A stretch of 16,758 nt of DNA from Bacteroidales bacterium (GTDB taxonomy: Bacteria; Bacteroidota; Bacteroidia; Bacteroidales; WCHB1-69). Positions within the stretch are counted from its first letter, which is position 1. Every line of letters starts with the position of its first letter. Positions 6,529 to 13,950 of this stretch are shown one piece after another. The notes under the pieces were generated by a model. It searched no databases, was not told where the DNA came from, and saw only the letters and a list, made by a program, of their open reading frames with translations. Location of the stretch: contig JAISDH010000315.1 of the NCBI GenBank assembly GCA_031264975.1, positions 1 through 16,758 of the forward strand, read 5' to 3'. A program made the position numbers and the translations under genes.

Positions 6529-8055
6529 TTATTGCATCCGAAAAACAATATTCGTCAATAAAATAGAATCCGACTGGGCATGAAACTGCATCCGCATTGT
6601 TTGAATATTCTCCCTGTAAGATTGCCAATAGGGGTTGTTGTTATTGTTTCCCGCTTTCATGGATGAAAAATCACAGTAATAAAACATATTTGCCGCCTTT
6701 GAAAAATAATTTTCCATGTCCTGATATTGTTGCGATGTTTTCAATGTTTTATTTTTTCTCAATTCGTCGGCATAAAAGAGAATAGCTTCCTTTTTATTTG
6801 TAAAAACCACATAATCATCCACCACCGTATAATATTCCAACTGCGGCAAATGGCTACTTATCCCCAAACGGACAAAAACAAAGTTGGACAAATCTATATG
6901 CCCAATCAACAAAGAGCCTATACACAGCGTGTCCAAAATATATTGGTTGTCTTCAAATGAACTACTGATGGCATTATACAAATGAAAAGAAGTTTCGGAG
7001 ATATTTTCAGATTTTATCAACAAATAATGATATAAATCGACGTCGTTTTCTACCTGAAATGTAAGAATATGAACGGGGTACATAAAGGAAAAATAATCTT
7101 CCACAGTCTGAACCGCCGACTTGATGTTTTTGAAATCGTCCACCCTGTCTGCTTTGAGGGAAAGGACGGAATTTGCATTGACAGGCAACAGTTTGGAAAC
7201 GTCCGACTTATTATTTTTATGGGTCATCCATCGGGATTGTGTCAACGAAGCGTCCAAAGTGGTATAACCCGCCAATAAAACATCCTTTTTCTTTATATTC
7301 AAATCAAAAACAGACCATTGAAAAGACGTTAGCATGTTAATAGCGCCAACGTCCATTCCCGCAGCCTGTATTTTGTGTCTCAGAGAGGGAATAAAGCAAC
7401 GATATTGAACATATACATAAATCGCGGCATTCTCATTGCTCTTATTAGGAAAGGATTCCATAACAGATTGCAGATAATTTTCTTTCAGCAAAAGTTTATT
7501 AATCGTCCGACGCATCAAATTCTCACTGAAAGTCATCAACAATAATCCGTTTTGGTGATTTACATATAATAATCCGTTGTCCGTTTGCAAGGCATACACC
7601 CGATTGTCTTTGTATAAAAAAGATTCTTCCTTAAAATCAACACGCACCGTATCCAAAAAATCCAACAATAATTTATTATAATATTTCGTCGTCTCAAGAG
7701 CAAACAACAAATCATCATCCGTATCAGTCGAATGAATAGATAGATACAAAGAAGCAGATTGAACAAGTTGCCTGTATTTATCTTTTGAGAATATGTTATT
7801 CAAAACAGTGTTGATGCGCTTTTGCTGCGAGACGGAAAATAAAATAGACAGAAAATTCTTTCGCTCCCTGTTAAGTTCCAAAACATTACCCGCTTTTTTT
7901 CCCTTGATAATCAAAGCGGCGTTATCAGGAATAGCCATCGGAGCCGTTATTTGGGGCGTTCCCAGATAAAAATAAGTCCGGTACAGAAAAAACGAAAGCA
8001 AAAAAAGAATGACAAAAAGAAAAACCACCAAAAGAATATGCTTATATTTTTCCAT
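6529..8055 (-). CDS. Membrane-anchored uncharacterised protein (508 aa)
   Basis: The N-terminus MEKYKHILLVVFLFVILFLL continues as one long hydrophobic helix (about residues 7-27) with a positively charged start, so the protein is probably anchored in the inner membrane with about 480 residues outside. There is no lipobox Cys. The following region (residues 40-60: MAIPDNAALIIKGKK) resembles the opening of DUF3352-like Bacteroidota envelope proteins, but that likeness is weak and I do not assign a family. No catalytic motif was found. The start lies 15 bp after the rnhB stop, so the two genes are probably co-transcribed. Confidence 0.75.
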   Translation of the reverse strand: MEKYKHILLVVFLFVILFLLSFFLYRTYFYLGTPQITAPMAIPDNAALIIKGKKAGNVLELNRERKNFLSILFSVSQQKRINTVLNNIFSKDKYRQLVQSASLYLSIHSTDTDDDLLFALETTKYYNKLLLDFLDTVRVDFKEESFLYKDNRVYALQTDNGLLYVNHQNGLLLMTFSENLMRRTINKLLLKENYLQSVMESFPNKSNENAAIYVYVQYRCFIPSLRHKIQAAGMDVGAINMLTSFQWSVFDLNIKKKDVLLAGYTTLDASLTQSRWMTHKNNKSDVSKLLPVNANSVLSLKADRVDDFKNIKSAVQTVEDYFSFMYPVHILTFQVENDVDLYHYLLIKSENISETSFHLYNAISSSFEDNQYILDTLCIGSLLIGHIDLSNFVFVRLGISSHLPQLEYYTVVDDYVVFTNKKEAILFYADELRKNKTLKTSQQYQDMENYFSKAANMFYYCDFSSMKAGNNNNNPYWQSYRENIQTMRMQFHAQSDSILLTNIVFRMQ

Positions 8056-8070
8056 TTACAAAACGTTTTT

Positions 8071-8670
8071 TTACAGTTCCAACTTTAATTGAGGCGAAAA
8101 CAAGGTAAATGTTTTACGATGGTGCGCCGTTATTCCGTATTTCTGAATGGCACAACGATGTTCAGCAGTGGGATAACCTTTGTTTTTATCCCAGCCATAA
8201 TGAGAGAACTCCGAGGCAAGTTGTTTCATATAATCGTCCCTGTATGTTTTTGCCAGGATAGAAGCCGCCGCAATAGACAAATAAGCAGCATCCCCTTTCA
8301 CAATACAAAAGTAAGGTATATCGGTCTGATTTCGGAATCGATTACCGTCAATGAGAAGGCATTCCGGTTGGATATGCAATTGTTTTATTGCCATATTCAT
8401 TGCCTTGAAAGAAGCGTTTAAAATATTTATCGAATCAATCTCTTTCGCGTCTACCATCGCAACAGCCCAAGACAAAGCGCTTGATTCGATAACGGTTCTG
8501 AGTTCATTACGTTGTTTTTCCGTCAAGGCTTTACTGTCGTTAATAAAATCATTTGAAAAATCACAGGGAAAAATCACAGACGCCGCAAAAACAGGACCCG
8601 CCAAACATCCCCTGCCCGCTTCATCGCAACCCGCTTCCAATTTTCCCAAGGTATGGTATTGTTTCAACAT
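8071..8670 (-). CDS. rnhB: Ribonuclease HII
   Basis: This 199-aa enzyme cleaves the RNA strand of RNA/DNA hybrids and starts removal of ribonucleotides misincorporated in DNA. The catalytic DEAGRG motif is at residues 16-21 (Asp16, Glu17). A third acidic residue is in LLIDGN (Asp108) and a fourth in VKGDAAY (Asp127). IAAASILAKTYRD (about 133-145) is the family signature that follows. The length is typical, and there is no signal peptide. The gene lies 55 bp downstream of the Rpn-family gene and 15 bp upstream of the 508-aa gene. No separate promoter was identified. Confidence 0.96.
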   Translation of the reverse strand: MLKQYHTLGKLEAGCDEAGRGCLAGPVFAASVIFPCDFSNDFINDSKALTEKQRNELRTVIESSALSWAVAMVDAKEIDSINILNASFKAMNMAIKQLHIQPECLLIDGNRFRNQTDIPYFCIVKGDAAYLSIAAASILAKTYRDDYMKQLASEFSHYGWDKNKGYPTAEHRCAIQKYGITAHHRKTFTLFSPQLKLEL

Positions 8671-8725
8671 GAGAATAATATCTTTCTCTACTGACCGACT
8701 AAATTTAAACCCATTAAAAAACTCA

Positions 8726-9661
8726 TTACATCAATTCATATTTTATTAGAATAGAATTTATATCATCTTTAGACAAGCCCGTTATGGAAGAGATAATTTC
8801 AAACGTCAAACCATTCTTGAAACTGTTTATAACAATATTTTCCTTTTCTTTTTCTACTCCTTCTGCAATTCCTTTTTTTCTTCCTTTTTCCATTCCTTCA
8901 GCCAGCCCTTCTTTTCTTCCAATCTCTTTACCTTTTGCCATACCTATTTCTATATTCGTATCTCGAACAGCATTCTCGGTGCGAATTATATCCCAATATT
9001 TTTCGTATGCCGCCAATTCTGCTTCTGTGAATCTTCCTTCTTCGCACAATTCTATTGCCTGACGAATATATTTGTTTTCTATTAGTTCTTTTGCCGGTTC
9101 TATATATTTTCTATCTTCTATTTCATTCAAAAAACGTAACCACAGTACCGCCATTTTTTTCTCCATCAAACTTTCAGGAGTAAATTTAGGCAACTCTATC
9201 ATCACAAATTCAAAGCCTTTTATCACTTCTTTGGTGTTTTTACAGTTGACTATCTTGTAATGATGATAATGTTCGGGCGTTTCGTGGTCGAAAATGGCGT
9301 CAATAATGCCTAAAGCATAGACGGGTTGTAAAAGTTTATAATTTTCATTTTTATTAAGCTGTTTGACATACGCTTTAGAGGCATTGAAAAGAAATCTATT
9401 GGAAAACGACGGATCCCAATACATCTGCATTTCTACAATGAATTGTCTCCCTCTGTTATCCTTGCAACGAACGTCCACTATAGAATTTTTCTTTGCAGGA
9501 TTATCAGGCACCTGCTCTGCCGGCAAATATTCTATACTTTCTATGTATTGTTTTTTCCCAAAAGGCATTAACGCATTGAGAAAACTTATCAGTAAATCAG
9601 GATGCTCTCCAAAGATACGTTTAAATGGTAAATCATTTTTAGGGTCTAAGTATCGTCCCAT
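8726..9661 (-). CDS. Rpn-family PD-(D/E)XK nuclease / putative transposase
   Basis: The 311-aa protein opens MGRYLDPKNDLPFKRIFGEH, the usual start of Rpn / PD-(D/E)XK transposase-like proteins (PF12784 type). Likely nuclease residues are Asp63 in SIVDVRC, and Glu77 and Gln79 in FIVEMQM. The C-terminal third has the typical Gly-Lys-Glu low-complexity stretch (about residues 240-272: KGKEIGRKEG, EKGRKKGIAEG), followed by a short helical domain. Characterised relatives (E. coli RpnA) promote RecA-independent recombination; in Bacteroidota these genes are numerous and of unclear role. No terminal inverted repeats or target duplications were seen, so I do not call a mobile element. Its own -7 element is at 9709-9716. 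Confidence 0.9.
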   Translation of the reverse strand: MGRYLDPKNDLPFKRIFGEHPDLLISFLNALMPFGKKQYIESIEYLPAEQVPDNPAKKNSIVDVRCKDNRGRQFIVEMQMYWDPSFSNRFLFNASKAYVKQLNKNENYKLLQPVYALGIIDAIFDHETPEHYHHYKIVNCKNTKEVIKGFEFVMIELPKFTPESLMEKKMAVLWLRFLNEIEDRKYIEPAKELIENKYIRQAIELCEEGRFTEAELAAYEKYWDIIRTENAVRDTNIEIGMAKGKEIGRKEGLAEGMEKGRKKGIAEGVEKEKENIVINSFKNGLTFEIISSITGLSKDDINSILIKYELM

Positions 9662-9708
9662 GTTTTTTTATATTATAGGTTTTTATTTATTCTATATAAA
9701 TTGTGATG

Positions 9709-9716
9709 CAAAGGTA
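9709..9716 (-). promoter_or_regulatory. -7 promoter element of the Rpn-family gene
   Basis: The minus strand reads AAAAAAGTGTTACCTTTGCA, containing TACCTTTG, about 48 bp before the ATG at 9661. It matches the block seen upstream of the starts at 6491, 4368 and 14550. Confidence 0.55.
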
Positions 9717-9754
9717 ACACTTTTTTATGAAACGAAAAATAAAGGGGGGAGTAT

Positions 9755-9789
9755 AAGGCGCAAGGCGTAAGATATAAGGCGTAATGAAT
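9755..9789. repeat. 7-bp tandem repeat AAGGCGT
   Basis: Consecutive heptamers AAGGCGC, AAGGCGT, AAGATAT, AAGGCGT and a degenerate AATGAAT fill the gap between the Rpn promoter and the stop codon of the membrane-protein gene (9794). It is the second 7-bp satellite in the window and has a different sequence from the one at 5689. Confidence 0.7.
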
Positions 9790-9793
9790 ATTT

Positions 9794-10780
9794 TTAGACA
9801 AAATTATTAATAAAGGCAAAAAGAAATAAAAGAATAAACAGTATTATATAGATTCTCTTCCTTTTCAGGTAGGATAAAAAAAGGAAAAGCAAAATCGAAA
9901 ACAAAATCAACAGGACTTGAACAAATAAATGATAGGGTATATAAAAAAATATCGTAAAGAGAAATTGAAGAAACAGCAGGAAAAGAAAGGCATGATATTT
10001 TTTTCGTTTGTAGATAATTACCGTTCCTGATTTATACAGTATTTTGAAAAAAGAAACAACGCCCAATGCAATCGCGACTATCAATAAAATAGAAGACATG
10101 ACTGTCATATTTTCCCAAACCGTCAATCCAAACAGCCCAATACGTATTTGAGATTGAAGTACATTTCCAAATTCACACAGTATATCTCCCTGATTCGATA
10201 AATAAAACCCGGACAACAAATAAATGTAAGGAATAGTTGCGCCTATTATCGGCATAATAAATAATCGCACACGGTACAATTTTTCCCAGATAAGAATCGC
10301 ATAAAGAAAAAAAAGAAACAGGATAAACGGAGCCGCTATTAAAGATAAAAGACCACAGCATAACCCATACATACAGGCTTTTCTCTGTGCATTTTCTTCC
10401 GTTATGTCAAATAAAATGGGAAACAAGACCCAAATAAATAACGCCCCTGTCAGCATCCCCCATAAAGTAACGATATCCGGAAAGAGAAAACAAAAGAACA
10501 AATATAAAAAAGAAGGGTAATAATTACGCATACCTATCAGTAAAAGCCTCCGTAAAAAGAACGTTACCGACAAAGCATTGACCAAAAGGAAAAAGGAAGT
10601 TGCCACTTTATAGGCAACTTCCCATATATAAAAAAAACTTAAGAAAATGTTTATCCAAAGGGCGTCTCCCTCCTGCTTTGTTGCCCATATCTTTACAACG
10701 GAGCAGGAGAAAATAATAACGATAGCAAAGAATTGTAAATAGACGTTTTCTTTTTCTCTCGGTCTGCAATAGTATGTCAC
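9794..10780 (-). CDS. Polytopic membrane protein, DUF6427-like
   Basis: This 328-aa protein is almost entirely hydrophobic, with about nine or ten predicted transmembrane segments, short loops and a very hydrophobic C-terminus (YIILFILLFLFAF). Topology, length and the VNALSVTFFLRRLLLIG region resemble DUF6427, a Bacteroidota-specific family of unknown function; the match is from memory and moderate. It starts with GTG, which overlaps the TGA of the LD-carboxypeptidase gene by 4 bp (GTGA at 10777-10780), indicating translational coupling. The next in-frame codons lack an earlier or better start. The coupling suggests a shared envelope context, but no direct role can be inferred. Confidence 0.7.
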   Translation of the reverse strand: MTYYCRPREKENVYLQFFAIVIIFSCSVVKIWATKQEGDALWINIFLSFFYIWEVAYKVATSFFLLVNALSVTFFLRRLLLIGMRNYYPSFLYLFFCFLFPDIVTLWGMLTGALFIWVLFPILFDITEENAQRKACMYGLCCGLLSLIAAPFILFLFFLYAILIWEKLYRVRLFIMPIIGATIPYIYLLSGFYLSNQGDILCEFGNVLQSQIRIGLFGLTVWENMTVMSSILLIVAIALGVVSFFKILYKSGTVIIYKRKKYHAFLFLLFLQFLFTIFFYIPYHLFVQVLLILFSILLFLFLSYLKRKRIYIILFILLFLFAFINNFV

Positions 10781-11679
10781 GGAAGGGTCATTTGTAAAGT
10801 TACACTACCATTACTTACGTCAAGTCTTGCATTTCCGCCCATAATCAAAGCGCGATTATCCGGAATATGTCCGGCAGGAAAACCAAAACAAACCGGATAA
10901 TTATATTCCGATACATGTTCCTTTATAATGGCTTCCACACTTTTCCCATACGCAATAGAATTATCATGTATTTTGGACATTCCCCCGACAATTAAGGCGG
11001 CAAGTCTGTCTAATTTCCCGGCACGCTTCAAACACATCATCATTCTGTCGATGTGGTACAAATATTCATCGGTATCTTCTATAAAAAGGATTTTATCCAG
11101 TGTCTGTAATTCCGTAACAGACCCGCTCATAGAACATAATACCGAAAGATTTCCACCGCACAATTTCCCCCTTGCCTTCCCTTCCCTGTTCAGCGGGTGG
11201 GGCGCAATTGAATAAGACGCCTTACCAGTCTTGAGCGCCTTTAACATGGATTGAAAAGAAGTAATTTCCATATCCTCGCCTTGTAGATTAACAGGCATTG
11301 TGGCATGCAACGACGGTCGGTTGAGTACGATATTCACACAAGCATGAAAAACCGTCATGTCGCTATATCCGCACAGCCACTTTGGATTTTTTATAAACTT
11401 TGAAAAATCCAAATGGTCAATCAAGCGGATACTTCCATAGCCTCCCCTTGCAAACCAAATAACCCTTACGTCATCGCTATCCAAAGCCTCTTGAATATCA
11501 GCAATACGCTCGCTGTCAGTTCCTGAAAACTGATGATATTGTCCCAGCATATTTTTTCCGTATTCCACACGGTAGCCGTTTCTTTCCAACATATCAACAC
11601 TAAGCGCCAATTCTTCCTGGCTAATTTTACGCGCCGGAGCAACGATTCTGATTATATCTTTTTTATGTAGCAGTTCCAT
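10777..11679 (-). CDS. LD-carboxypeptidase, peptidase family S66
   Basis: This 300-aa serine peptidase belongs to the LdcA/MccF family. LdcA members remove the terminal D-Ala from murein tetrapeptides in peptidoglycan recycling; MccF relatives cleave microcin C adducts. RGGYGSIRLID is at about residues 78-88. The nucleophile elbow GYSD places Ser106 as nucleophile, Glu201 lies in FIEDTDEYLYHIDR, and His271 in GHIPDN, completing the expected Ser-Glu-His triad. There is no signal peptide, so it should be cytoplasmic. It is coupled to the downstream DUF6427-like gene. Its start lies only 45 bp after the stop of the 941-codon repeat ORF, and no TAnnTTTG element is visible in that gap. Confidence 0.93.
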   Translation of the reverse strand: MELLHKKDIIRIVAPARKISQEELALSVDMLERNGYRVEYGKNMLGQYHQFSGTDSERIADIQEALDSDDVRVIWFARGGYGSIRLIDHLDFSKFIKNPKWLCGYSDMTVFHACVNIVLNRPSLHATMPVNLQGEDMEITSFQSMLKALKTGKASYSIAPHPLNREGKARGKLCGGNLSVLCSMSGSVTELQTLDKILFIEDTDEYLYHIDRMMMCLKRAGKLDRLAALIVGGMSKIHDNSIAYGKSVEAIIKEHVSEYNYPVCFGFPAGHIPDNRALIMGGNARLDVSNGSVTLQMTLP

Positions 11680-11699
11680 CGTTCAAAATTTATCCCTTA

Positions 11700-13950
11700 A
11701 TGGTGAAATAGTAAAATAATTTTTTCAAATAAACAAAATACCGCCTCGGCATGCCATGCCCGGATTACGAAAGGATGATAAAAGAGGCTGGCATGCGTTG
11801 ACGGTAAAAAGAGTAAACAATTTTTTTTCCAAACAAGCAAAAGAACCGTCGCGGCATGTCCTGCCGAAAAGATATAAGGACGAAAAAGGAGCCCGACATG
11901 CTTTGACGGTAAAATAGTAAAATAATTTTTTTTCCAAGTAAGCCAAAATACCGCTTCGGCATACCGAACCCAAGTTATGAGTAGTCAATATCAAAATCCG
12001 GTATGCGTTGGCGGCTGAGTAATAAAATTTAACACCTATTTTCTTTGCACTGACGTCTTCGCGACAATACAATCTATTTTTATTATTTCTCAAAAAACCG
12101 TCGCGGCATGCCATGCCGAAAAGATACAAGGACGAAAAAGGAGTCCGGCATGCTTTGACGGTAAAATAGTAAATTAATTTTATGTTCAAATAAGCCAAAA
12201 TACCGCTTAGGCATACCGAACCCAAGACATGGCAATCCAATATAAAAGTCTGGTATGCGTTGGCGGTTGAGTAATTAAATATTGTATATCTTTTCTTTGT
12301 ACTGACGTCTTCGCGACAGTACAATCTATTTTTATTATTTCTCAAAAAACCGTCGCGGCATGTCAAAGCCCTCAAATCAATCACAAAAAAAGGCGTATGA
12401 CATGCGTTGACGGAACAACAAAGAAAAAAAATCTTTTTCCGGTAAGTCAAAGAAGACGCCGCGGTATGCCAAAACTCCCTAAGATTCCCCGCAAAAGGAG
12501 CTTGGCACACGTTGGCTATAAATAAATTCAATAAAGTTCTCTCACAGTATTTCACAAAACCGTCGCGACATGCCAAAGCCCCCCTATACGCTAAAAAAAG
12601 AGGCGTATGGCATGTGTTGACGGAAATAAAAACATAAAAAAAGTTTTTCTGGTAAGTCAAGAAAATCACCGCAGTATGCCAAAACTCCTTAAGATTTCCG
12701 GCAAAAGGAGTTTGGCACACGTTGGCAACAAATAAATTCAATAAATTAATCTTATAGTCTCTCAAAAAACCGTCGCGGCATGTCAAGTCAAAATTGAGAA
12801 GTGATATACAAAAATGTTGACATGCTTTGACGGTAAAAAAAAACATTATGCGAGTCTTTTTCTTTGTACTGTTCTCTTCACGGAAGTACAAAGTATTTTC
12901 ATTATAAGTCAAAATACCGTCGCGGCATGTCAAGCCGGGATTGAGAAATGATAAAAGAAATGGCTGACATGCGTTGACGGTTGAGTATGAATTTAGATAA
13001 TTCTTTTTCTTTGTACTGTTCTTTTCGCGAAAATACAAAGTCTTTTCATTGTAAGTCAAAAATCCGTCGCGGCATGTCGAGCCAGAGAGATAAAAGGGCG
13101 ATAAAGGAAGCCGACATGCTTTGACGGTGAAAATATCGTACATAAAAAGTTTTCTATAAACCAAAATACCGTCACAACATGCCACACGCTTAAAATACAT
13201 GTTAGTCTTGTCTGTATGACATGCGTTGACGGTGATTAAATTAGATGCGTTTCTTTTCCAATATGTCAAAATACCGTCGCGACATGTCAAGCCAGGATTA
13301 CGAAAGCACAACAAGGAAGATTGACATGCGCTGACGGTTAGGTAATGAAAAAAAATCCCTTTCGAGCAAGCTAAAAAACCGTCTCTGCATGCCAAATCCC
13401 GGAAACGCTGCAACACCTCGATAGGTTGGCATGCTTTGACGGCAAAAATACTAAATATAGTAGTTGCTCTTTTTGTAGCGTCGTCTTTACGACAATACAA
13501 TATCTCTTTTTTGTCTCTCAAAACACCGTCGCGACATGCCAAACCCGAATCATGAGCAGTGAATATAGATGTCCGGCATGCTTTGACGGTTAAATAATGC
13601 AAAAAAATTCTTTTCGAGTAAGTAAAAAAACCATCGCGACAAACTAACCCCGAATGATAAAAGTACAACTTGGCAGGTTGGTACGCATTGGCGGTTACAA
13701 TCCTAAATATAATACTCACTCTTTTCCTACTGACGTTTTCACGACAGTACAATATATCTTTATTGTTTCTCAAAACACCGTCGCGACATGCCAAACCCTG
13801 GATACAAGAGTTCTGAACGGTAGGCTGGCATGTTTTGACGGTAATATAAACAATGAAAATCATTTGATAGTTTCCCCAAAAAACGCCGCAGCATGCCAAA
13901 CCCAAGTGATGGATTGTCGGTTGTAAAGGCTGGCATGCATTGTCGGCGAT
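11700..13950. repeat. Array of 19 hairpin-forming dyads at 105/147-bp spacing
   Basis: Nineteen dyads, each about 64 bp arm to arm, start at about 11741, 11846, 11951, 12098, 12203, 12350, 12456, 12560, 12666, 12770, 12917, 13064, 13169, 13274, 13379, 13526, 13631, 13778 and 13883. Starts are spaced 105 or 147 bp apart, with shifts of at most 1 bp in degenerate copies. On the plus strand the consensus is CCGTC-GCG-GCATGYC, a 30-35 nt loop, then GRCATGC-KTT-GACGG: outer stem of 5 bp, 3x3 internal loop, inner stem of 7-9 bp. Linkers are AT-rich. A truncated remnant of the linker (matching the segment after GACGG) continues past the ORF stop to about 11697. Confidence 0.9.

Noticed and set aside
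6492..6548. N-terminal extension of the radical SAM protein to the ATG at 6548
   Set aside because: The -7 element at 6516-6523 lies inside it, the extension would overlap the 508-aa gene by 20 bp, and the family start matches 6491.
8850..8950. Gly-Lys-Glu low-complexity repeat in the Rpn-family C-terminus as a novel repeat
   Set aside because: This stretch is a usual feature of the family.
8726..9661. Complete insertion sequence around the Rpn-family gene
   Set aside because: No terminal inverted repeats or target-site duplication found; these genes are often immobile chromosomal copies despite the transposase label.
13654..13926. Plus-strand ORF of 90 codons within the hairpin array
   Set aside because: It is a by-product of the inverted arms (it reads ACQT-like words on the other strand) and covers only about two units.
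11741..13950. Integron attC-like cassette array (imperfect hairpins with internal loop)
   Set aside because: The right arm KTTGACGG does not fit the attC R' core GTTRRRY, the spacing is far too short and regular for cassettes, one reading frame runs through all units, and no integrase is present.
11741..13950. CRISPR array
   Set aside because: Conserved parts are inverted arms within diverged 105/147-bp units rather than identical direct repeats with unique spacers of constant length, and no cas genes are seen.
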